NCBI RefSeq assembly: GCF_018613655.1
Contig: NZ_JAGGPW010000004.1
Span: forward strand, 9,348-51,214
Length of the DNA stretch: 41,867 nt
Reading direction: 5' to 3'
DNA from: Planococcus sp. ISL-109
GTDB taxonomy: Bacteria; Bacillota; Bacilli; Bacillales_A; Planococcaceae
Both the position numbers and the translations under genes were made by a program. The notes under the pieces were generated by a model. It had not been told where the DNA came from, did not search any database, and saw only the letters and a list, made by a program, of their open reading frames with translations. Below are positions 36,062 through 41,867 of this stretch, piece after piece (positions within the stretch are counted from its first letter, which is position 1; the number at the start of each line of letters is the position of its first letter).

Positions 36062-37095
36062 GGAAATGGCTTTTGCCGCCCGTAGCGCTCTTGTTGCTCC
36101 TAAGTGCTTGCGATGACGGAGCGAGTGAACCGGCGCCTGAACCAGATAAACAACCTGAAGTTGAAGAGCAGCCAGAAACAGAGGAACAGGCGGTAGAGCA
36201 AAAGGGAGTACCTGAAGATTTTGGAGAACGTTATTTTGATCAAAATAACTTTATTCACGCATATCCGGACGCTTTGGATTCTCAGTTTTTGTCCGAAAGC
36301 ATAGGTTTGTATATGGAGTATTTGGTCATGATGGAAGACGAGGAGAAGTTCGCTGAACAATATGACAACCTCATGAGCGAATTTGTGGTCGAAGAAGGAG
36401 AAAACTTTTTCATCAATTGGCTCATCTTTGAAGATGCGACAGTCAATGCATTGATTGATGATATCCGAATTGCCGCGGCGCTGCGTGAAGCAGACGAGTT
36501 GTTCAATCGCCCGGAATATTCCGAAACAGCAGATCGGATAATCGAGACGATTTCCCGTATTCAGACAAATAATGATTACACGGTCGATTATTACGATTGG
36601 GAAGTGGAATATCCAGCGCAGCGCGTGACCTTGAGTTACTTGATCGCTGATGTGCCGGAAGATATGAATGCAGACCGTTTGCTTGAAAATGTGGAAGCGG
36701 ATGCTGTTTTCTTTCCTGAATATTTTGATGTGGCAGAAGAAATGTATGTGAAAAATGAAGTAGTTCATATGATTGATCAATTGCTCATAGCGATCAACCG
36801 GGAGCGGATTGGACTATCTTCGGACGTATTTGAAGAATGGCTGAAAACTGAATGGGAAGAAGAGGGCCGGCTGTTCGGCAGGTACGATCGGGAGACTCAA
36901 GAAGCAAGGGTCACATATGAATCACTTGCAATGTACTTTTATATGAATGAATATCTTCTTGCCATTGGTGAAGATGAAGCGGCAGAAGAAGTGAAAGCTC
37001 GTGCGACAGAAGTGACAGAAGCCAATGATAACGGAGAAACGCATTTCTTCGATTTTATCCATTACCATCTCATGATGGAAGATGAGACGAAATAA
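36058..37095 (+). CDS. GH8-like lipoprotein (YdaJ-like), copy 1
   Basis: The 345-residue lipoprotein has signal peptide LLLLLSAC with lipidated Cys18, then a Glu/Pro-rich linker (about 20-50). The rest resembles a family-8 glycoside hydrolase (alpha/alpha)6 barrel. LSESIGLYMEYLV (about 78-90) matches SEGxGYG, with Glu80 as the presumed acid. NALIDDIRIAAAL (about 130-141) matches DADxDIAxAL. DYYDWE and YESLAMYFYM follow. Like YdaJ of B. subtilis and PssZ of Listeria, it probably trims or releases the polysaccharide outside the cell. It overlaps the GT2 gene by 4 nt. Confidence 0.75.
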   Translation: MRKWLLPPVALLLLLSACDDGASEPAPEPDKQPEVEEQPETEEQAVEQKGVPEDFGERYFDQNNFIHAYPDALDSQFLSESIGLYMEYLVMMEDEEKFAEQYDNLMSEFVVEEGENFFINWLIFEDATVNALIDDIRIAAALREADELFNRPEYSETADRIIETISRIQTNNDYTVDYYDWEVEYPAQRVTLSYLIADVPEDMNADRLLENVEADAVFFPEYFDVAEEMYVKNEVVHMIDQLLIAINRERIGLSSDVFEEWLKTEWEEEGRLFGRYDRETQEARVTYESLAMYFYMNEYLLAIGEDEAAEEVKARATEVTEANDNGETHFFDFIHYHLMMEDETK

Positions 37096-37112
37096 GAGAG
37101 GGGGCGCTGCTT

Positions 37113-38792
37113 GTGAAAAATCAATTAGCTGTTATGATGCTGATCGCCGCATTGGTTATTGCCCCTTGGCATAAAGCATCTGCCGATGAGCCAGCAAGCG
37201 ACGAACCGAAAGTTTTGATTTTGTATCATGCAGAAGAAGTGACGCAAAAAGAGGAAGTTCCAATCTTGGATATGTTGGTCGGCCATTTTTCTTCGGACAT
37301 CACCATTCAATCGATCGAAGAAGCTGCTGCTGAATACGAGAAAGGCGATTATACGCACGTGATTTATCTTGGTTTAGGTGAACGGCAATTGACTACGGAA
37401 GAATTGTTTATCGTTGACCAATACGATGACATCAATAAAATGTTCATCGGAAACTATTTTGAATATTTTACTGATTCACATGATCTCAGTCTCCGTGATT
37501 TCCGGACGATGGATTCGATTACCGGGGATGGGATGGAAATCCCGCTCCCTGAAGGAAAAGACATGATGCTTATCAATGGCATCGAGCAAATGGAAGTGCT
37601 GTTCGAAGGACATGCCGAAGACGGCAACCATCCACTGATCTTCAAGAACGGGCAGCTTTACTATGTCGCTGCGAACTCGATTACAGGGAATCTCAGTGAT
37701 GCAATCGGGGAGTCGCTATTCGATTTCTTCGACGCCGAGAAATCACCGCCGAAGAAACTGATCCGTTTGGAAGACATCCATCCGAGAAGCGATCCGGTGC
37801 TCGTCAAGCAAGTCGGTGATTATTTGGCAGAGCGTAACATTCCTTATGCGGTGACTGTTATTCCGGTTTACACTAATCCAGAAACCGGCCAGAATATCCA
37901 TTTGGCCCAATCAATCGAACTGGTGGATGTATTGCAGGAAATGCAAAATAATGGCGCCAGTTTGATTCAGCACGGATACTATCACCAATACCGTGCAGAT
38001 GAAACCGGCGAAGGCTTCGAATATTGGGATGTGGACCATGACCGTCCAATCTTCCAATCCAATGAAGATGAAGTTCGGCTGCGCGAAGATTTTGCTTCGG
38101 AAGAAGAATACGAAGAGTTCGTGCAAAATGTCGGCTTGCCATACGAGCAAACACATATCTATAAGTCGATTGTGGACGGTGTTTATGAAATGACGGCAGA
38201 AGGGCTTTATCCGATTGCGTTCGAAGCACCCCATTATTCGATGTCGCAAACTGGATACGAGGAACTGTCGAATTATTTCACAACATACGTCGGGCAGATT
38301 CAAATTTCCGACCGAACTTATGACGGAACGTTCGCGCCAGTCTATGAAACGGAGTCAGCAGGACTTCATGGCATGAAACTGTATCCGGAAAGGCTCGGCT
38401 ACATCAATCCGGATAACCCGGATGCGGTGGATGAAATGATGGCGGAGGCTGATTACGTCTCCCAATTCAGCAGTAGTTACTTGGCGTTTTTCTACCATCC
38501 ATATCTCGGTATTGAAACGTTCGAGGAAGTGATGGACGAGTTTGAGAAGTTCGATGAATACGAATGGGTCGACTTGAAACAAATGGATCATAAAACAGAA
38601 GTTGACGGCATCGTTGTGGAAACATCTGGTGGAGATATCAATGTATCGCGCCCGATGAGTGTACTGGTTGCTCAAACGACAAGAGATTTGTGGTGGGTGT
38701 CGATACCGATTGCTATTTTCATCATCATTGCAATCATTACGCTTATCCAAAAACTCCGTAAGCGCAAACCAGAAAACGAGTTTTTTCAGTAG
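37113..38792 (+). CDS. DUF2334 polysaccharide-deacetylase-like membrane protein (YdaL-like)
   Basis: The 559-residue protein has a signal peptide (about 1-24), an extracellular region and one C-terminal membrane segment (about 525-545) with a short basic tail. The DUF2334 part shows deacetylase-type metal motifs: LIRLEDIHPR (Asp about 221), IQHGYYHQY (HxxxH about 287-291), EAPHYSMS and FYHPYLG. It is predicted to deacetylate or otherwise modify the exported polymer at the membrane surface. The start is GTG at 37113 after GAGAGGGGGC. A terminator follows at 38824, closing the first four-gene unit. Confidence 0.8.
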   Translation: MKNQLAVMMLIAALVIAPWHKASADEPASDEPKVLILYHAEEVTQKEEVPILDMLVGHFSSDITIQSIEEAAAEYEKGDYTHVIYLGLGERQLTTEELFIVDQYDDINKMFIGNYFEYFTDSHDLSLRDFRTMDSITGDGMEIPLPEGKDMMLINGIEQMEVLFEGHAEDGNHPLIFKNGQLYYVAANSITGNLSDAIGESLFDFFDAEKSPPKKLIRLEDIHPRSDPVLVKQVGDYLAERNIPYAVTVIPVYTNPETGQNIHLAQSIELVDVLQEMQNNGASLIQHGYYHQYRADETGEGFEYWDVDHDRPIFQSNEDEVRLREDFASEEEYEEFVQNVGLPYEQTHIYKSIVDGVYEMTAEGLYPIAFEAPHYSMSQTGYEELSNYFTTYVGQIQISDRTYDGTFAPVYETESAGLHGMKLYPERLGYINPDNPDAVDEMMAEADYVSQFSSSYLAFFYHPYLGIETFEEVMDEFEKFDEYEWVDLKQMDHKTEVDGIVVETSGGDINVSRPMSVLVAQTTRDLWWVSIPIAIFIIIAIITLIQKLRKRKPENEFFQ

Positions 38793-38823
38793 CAATGATG
38801 AACTAAAGTGATTGAAAGAAAAA

Positions 38824-38858
38824 ATGGAGCAGAGAATTTCTCTGCTCCATAGTTTTTT
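38824..38858 (+). terminator. Terminator after the DUF2334 gene
   Basis: Perfect 12-bp arms ATGGAGCAGAGA (38824-38835) and TCTCTGCTCCAT (38839-38850), then AG and six T. Confidence 0.93.
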
Positions 38859-38945
38859 CTTGCAAGCTAGTGTAAGATAATTTTGGTAAAGAAATTCAAA
38901 ATATTTTTGATTTTTTACCAAATATTTTACAAGAGAGAGAATAAA

Positions 38946-39656
38946 ATGAATAGATTAAAATTATTACCATTGTATATTGTGTTAGCGTTTTTTTCAGGAG
39001 CATTATTATTGTATGTTCGCTGGCCTTTTTATGAACAAGCCTTATTAGTCGCAATAGTCTCAGTGCCGGCCATTTTTTTGCTGTCAAAAAAGTGGATACC
39101 GGTCTTTTTGTTTGGCGTTTTGATTTTATCCATTGGCTATGCGTCGCAAGAACCTGCTTTTGTTTTGACTTCCATTGGCACTTATTTCTTGTTGTCTATA
39201 TTCCAGTTTTCACTCTGGTCAACGGCGGATAAACTGAAGCAAACCGCGGATGAAACAGACCGGCTCAGGGAGCAGTATGATTTTTTGTCGCAAAAGAACG
39301 GCGAGCTTCGGGTGTTGAGTTTGCAGGAATTCATTGAACAGGCACTTTGGATGATGAAGACGTCTACTCACAAAGAGCGGACATGGTTTATGGAAGTGGT
39401 GCCGGCGATGAATTGCCCAGTACTGACCGCGGAATTGGAGCAAGTTGCCCTCTGCTCTATTGCCAGTGGGCGTGATTTGGTGACCAGCAAAGAAGGAAAA
39501 GTTTATCTGCTTGTGAAAGAAACAGAGGAACAGGCACTTCAGCCATTGATCCATAGTTTTGAGAAAGCTATGCATGCAGAAGACCATATCTTCGCTTATG
39601 AAATAAGGAAAACACGCATTACGAAGGTTGCTGAAATGAGGAGTTTATTAAGTTGA
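38946..39656 (+). CDS. Membrane protein with degenerate GGDEF-like domain (YdaK-like), copy 2
   Basis: The 236-residue paralogue of the 34071 product has the same order: about four membrane segments, a coiled coil, then a soluble domain with LSLQEFIEQALWMMKTS (copy 1: LTVNEFTEQAQWLLKTT) and RDLVTSKEGKVYLLVKE (copy 1: YDLATSTGQSIYLVLKD). EGKVY (about 183-187) stands at GGEEF, and the I-site position reads SGRD, so neither signature is kept. The gene's first 150 nt are AT-rich and its ribosome site (GAGAGAG) is weak. It overlaps the second GH8-like gene by 4 nt. Confidence 0.6.
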   Translation: MNRLKLLPLYIVLAFFSGALLLYVRWPFYEQALLVAIVSVPAIFLLSKKWIPVFLFGVLILSIGYASQEPAFVLTSIGTYFLLSIFQFSLWSTADKLKQTADETDRLREQYDFLSQKNGELRVLSLQEFIEQALWMMKTSTHKERTWFMEVVPAMNCPVLTAELEQVALCSIASGRDLVTSKEGKVYLLVKETEEQALQPLIHSFEKAMHAEDHIFAYEIRKTRITKVAEMRSLLS

Positions 39657-40633
39657 AGCGGACAAGCAGAAATGGATTAACATTATTAATGATCGTCAAC
39701 AGTTTGATTTTTGGAATCGGGGGATGTGCAGTGGCTAAAGGACAGGAAACTACAGTTCAGCAATTAGTCGATTCTCATTACGTCAACGATGAAGGGGTAA
39801 TCCACGCATACCCAAATGATGAAACTTCGGAATACCTTTCTGAAAGCATTGGCTTGTATATGCAGTATTTGCTCCAAGTCAACGATGAGCAAGGTTTCGG
39901 GAAGCAGGTGGAAATTCTGACGGACCATTTTCTCATCGAACAGGATGGCCAGTATTTCGTGCCTTGGCGCCTGTACGAAAAAGCGAATGTCAATGCATTG
40001 ATTGACGATGTCCGCATTGCGGCGGCATTGAAAAATGCAGCTAAAGCCTTTAATGAGCCTGATTTCCTTGTTCTTGCTGAGCAAATATTGTCTTCGATTA
40101 GATCGCGGCAACATCAAGGCGGCATTGCCGTGGATTATTATGATTGGTCGTATGGGGTGGCAGGCAAGCGCCTGACCCTCAGCTATTTGATCAACGAATT
40201 AACCGTGTCTGCCGATTCATTCGACATGCTTGAAGCTGAAAAAGAACAGACTTTTTTTCCGGAGTATTATGATTTTGATGGAAAGCGCTATGTAGAAAGC
40301 GGCGAAGTGCATATGATTGATCAATTGTTGATAGCCATCAACCGTTTTGATCAAGGCCTCCCGTCACCTCGATTCGACAGCTGGCTTATGGCGGAATGGG
40401 AAGAAAAAAGTATGCTGGCTGGCCGTTTTGACCGGGATACTGGAGCCCCGACAGTCGATTACGAGTCACTTGCTGTCTATTATTATTTATGGCAATACTT
40501 CGAAAGAATCGAGCAGCCCAGATTTGCGGAAGAAGCGGCAAAGCAGGCAGAGTTGGTAACGGACGGGGAAGTGCCGGGAGAATTGCACTTTTTCGATTTT
40601 ATTCATTATCAAATGATGATGGCGGATCAATGA
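39653..40633 (+). CDS. GH8-like lipoprotein (YdaJ-like), copy 2
   Basis: A 326-residue paralogue of the 36058 product. It has an N-terminal hydrophobic segment with a possible lipobox IGGC (Cys25). GH8-like motifs: YLSESIGLYMQYLL (Glu about 64), NALIDDVRIAAAL (Asp about 118-119), VDYYDW, HMIDQLLIAINR and YESLAVYYYLWQY, all shared with copy 1. It lacks copy 1's acidic linker. It probably acts on the same or a related polymer. The start is TTG at 39653 after GAGGAG. A terminator follows. Confidence 0.72.
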   Translation: MKRTSRNGLTLLMIVNSLIFGIGGCAVAKGQETTVQQLVDSHYVNDEGVIHAYPNDETSEYLSESIGLYMQYLLQVNDEQGFGKQVEILTDHFLIEQDGQYFVPWRLYEKANVNALIDDVRIAAALKNAAKAFNEPDFLVLAEQILSSIRSRQHQGGIAVDYYDWSYGVAGKRLTLSYLINELTVSADSFDMLEAEKEQTFFPEYYDFDGKRYVESGEVHMIDQLLIAINRFDQGLPSPRFDSWLMAEWEEKSMLAGRFDRDTGAPTVDYESLAVYYYLWQYFERIEQPRFAEEAAKQAELVTDGEVPGELHFFDFIHYQMMMADQ

Positions 40634-40653
40634 GCAGTTGCCTCGATAGAACT

Positions 40654-40687
40654 GACGGGAAAGGGTAAACTCTTTTCCGTCTTTTTT
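40654..40687 (+). terminator. Terminator after the second GH8-like gene
   Basis: GACGGGAAAG pairs with CTTTTCCGTC (one mismatch), followed by six T. Confidence 0.85.
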
Positions 40688-40726
40688 GAAAAATGAACAT
40701 CTTGACTGGAGAGTTCGAACCGATTT

Positions 40727-40751
40727 GTTAGTTTCATTTCTATAAGGGTAT
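40727..40751 (+). promoter_or_regulatory. Possible sigma-B-type promoter for the DUF4126 gene
   Basis: GTTAGT (40727-40732), 13 nt, then GGGTAT (40746-40751). The -10 fits GGGWAW well but the -35 only partly fits GTTTAA. Confidence 0.3.
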
Positions 40752-40785
40752 GGAATAGGTAAAAGAACATACTGGAGGTGGTTCG

Positions 40786-41343
40786 ATGGAAATGGTTCTT
40801 GCGGTTTTCGTCGGTCTGGCATTAAGTGCAACGGTAGGCTTTCGTATTTTCACTCCGTTATTGCTCACGGGCATCTTTGAACGTATAGATTGGATCACTT
40901 TATCCGAAGGCTTCAGCTGGGTGGGCAGTACGCCTGCACTCATTGCTTTTGGAGCCGCTACAATATTTGAAGTTCTGGTCAATTATATTCCTGCGGTCGG
41001 TTCATTTATGAAGTTGATTTCTACTCCTGTTGCTGCGTTGGCGGGAATTTTACTGACGGCTGCGTTCATCGGGGATATGAATCCATTTTTGGAATGGTCG
41101 ATTGCGATTATCGGCGGCGGTGGAGTCGCTACGGTGTCTCATGCCACATTGACGGCAGTTAAAGGGGTCAGTGATACTACGCTGGTAGGTCCGGCGGTAT
41201 CGGTGGCTGAAGATGTAACGGCAACAATTGCGCCGATTTTAATCTTTTTGATGCCAGTGCTGGCGATCGTCTTTTTGCTGATTATGGCTTTCGTCATCTA
41301 TCGTCTATATAATCGGTTTCTCCGGAAAAGGCAGCCGGCTTGA
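40786..41343 (+). CDS. DUF4126 membrane protein
   Basis: The 185-residue protein has about five membrane segments and the DUF4126 pattern: an N-terminal VGLALSATVGFRIFTPLL, a middle FEVLVNYIPAVGSFMK, and a glycine-rich IIGGGGVATVSHATLTAVKG. Function is unknown. The tail is basic (RFLRKRQPA). The ATG follows GGAGGTGG. It is monocistronic, and a long hairpin repeat begins 12 nt after the stop. Confidence 0.85.
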   Translation: MEMVLAVFVGLALSATVGFRIFTPLLLTGIFERIDWITLSEGFSWVGSTPALIAFGAATIFEVLVNYIPAVGSFMKLISTPVAALAGILLTAAFIGDMNPFLEWSIAIIGGGGVATVSHATLTAVKGVSDTTLVGPAVSVAEDVTATIAPILIFLMPVLAIVFLLIMAFVIYRLYNRFLRKRQPA

Positions 41344-41355
41344 TTTGAAGTATGG

Positions 41356-41400
41356 AAGCAAATGAATAAGTTCAGCTAACCTTCACTTGTTCATTTGCTT
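41356..41400. repeat. Long inverted repeat related to 106-140
   Basis: AAGCAAATGAATAAG (41356-41370) pairs with CTTGTTCATTTGCTT (41386-41400) at 14 of 15 positions around the loop TTCAGCTAACCTTCA. The loop and right arm resemble those at 2-28 and 106-140. No T-run follows, so it is not a standard terminator. Confidence 0.75.
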
Positions 41401-41531
41401 GGTCCCCAGGCCTAGGAGTCGGTAGTTTCCGCTCCGTCTCTAGGTTTATAGTGGTTAATCGTTTTTATGTCCTCTTATAAAAGTGAGTCAAAAAAGATGT
41501 CTTAGACTTTTCATCTTTAAATAGCTAGCGC

Positions 41532-41671
41532 TATTGGACTGCGCTTCAGGGGCACGCTTGCCGGGGGGGCGGGCGTCGAACCAAGGTGGCGCAAAGGGCG
41601 CGCCACCATTGTTTCGCCTGTCCCGCTCGGTCCCCCAGGCGTCGGCCCCTTCCGCTCCGTCTCTAGGTTTA
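41532..41671. repeat. GC-rich R1 repeat copy
   Basis: It begins GACTGCGCTTCAGGGGCACG and ends CGTCTCTAGGTTTA. Its internal stem GGTGGCGC/GCGCCACC is perfect, whereas the 22715 copy has AATGTG/CACATT at the same place, so pairing is maintained with different bases. Confidence 0.8.
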
Positions 41672-41756
41672 GAGTGGTTTGGAATTTTCTTGACCTCTGG
41701 TAAACAGGGTGTAAGAAAAGATGTCCCAGACCTTTCAAGTCTAATTTGCTGGTGCT

Positions 41757-41867
41757 AAGACTGCGCTCCAACAGCGGCTTTCCGGGGCGTCGAGCGTCGA
41801 GTAAATGTGCCGCATAGAACGCGCCACATTTGACTCGCTAGTCCCGCGCGGTCCCCTAGGAGTCGGC
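41757..41867. repeat. GC-rich R1 repeat copy, cut by window end
   Basis: It begins AGACTGCGCTCCAACAGCGG, includes AATGTGCCGC...GCGCCACATT and TCCCGCGCGGTCCCCTAGGA, and runs off at the last base. Confidence 0.7.

Larger units (their letters stand above)
41344..41867. other. Gene-free region of dispersed repeats at the window end
   Basis: It holds a 15-bp-arm hairpin (41356-41400), the 3' part of an R1 repeat (41399-41455), a full R1 copy (41532-41671) and another that runs off the window (41757-41867). Between them is AT-rich unique DNA with no ribosome-site-bearing ORF. Confidence 0.7.

Overview
The window looks like chromosome from a Gram-positive, moderate-GC member of the Bacillales. Planococcaceae (Planococcus or a close relative) is my inference from gene content and from the style of the dispersed GC-rich repeats; no rRNA or other marker in the window proves it. 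Supporting signs are strong GGAGG-type ribosome sites, several TTG/GTG starts, a glpP-glpF-glpK-glpD cluster with GlpP-type leader terminators and a cre box, a sortase gene next to an LPXTA acidic surface protein gene, and a B. subtilis ydaJKLM-like exopolysaccharide locus. I see no rRNA, tRNA, CRISPR array, transposase or phage gene.

Layout. 1-671: repeat-rich non-coding DNA. 672-8823: a tight seven-gene exopolysaccharide operon (MurJ-type flippase, polytopic membrane protein, a nucleotide-sugar dehydrogenase homologue that has lost its catalytic residues, initiating sugar-phosphate transferase, two paralogous GT4 glycosyltransferases with an HPr-kinase/PEPCK-like P-loop protein between them), closed by a terminator at 8834-8879. 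9494-11109 (minus): a DUF2157 / GDYXXLXY membrane protein pair. 11453-12973: small membrane protein, flavin reductase-like protein and GNAT acetyltransferase, converging on a metallo-hydrolase (12995-13705, minus). 13848-18817: glycerol uptake and catabolism (antiterminator, facilitator, kinase, dehydrogenase). 19082-22347: secreted subtilase with three cell-wall-binding repeats, a divergent PAP2 protein and a small exported protein.

22348-24441 is a 2-kb stretch with no convincing gene. It holds two copies of a GC-rich dispersed repeat and a tandem array of about 246-bp units (effectively 492-bp A/B pairs) carrying a hairpin whose arms change in a compensatory way between copies. 24442-25872: membrane-anchored zinc-ribbon/HtrA-like protease. 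25960-27839 (minus): sortase and its likely LPXTA substrate. 28055-32086: PAS/AAA+/Fis-type regulator without the sigma-54 contact loop, a GabT-type aminotransferase and a YjiH-family membrane protein. 32180-33657: galU and a GNAT-like protein.

34071-40633 is a second exopolysaccharide locus resembling B. subtilis ydaJKLMN: a membrane protein with a degenerate GGDEF-like domain, a BcsA-like GT2 synthase, a GH8-like lipoprotein, a DUF2334 deacetylase-like protein, and then a second degenerate-GGDEF plus GH8-like pair. No BcsB/YdaN-like partner lies in the window. Together with galU (UDP-glucose supply) and the first operon, the window is heavily devoted to the cell surface. 40786-41343 is a DUF4126 membrane protein, and 41344-41867 returns to the same dispersed repeats seen elsewhere.
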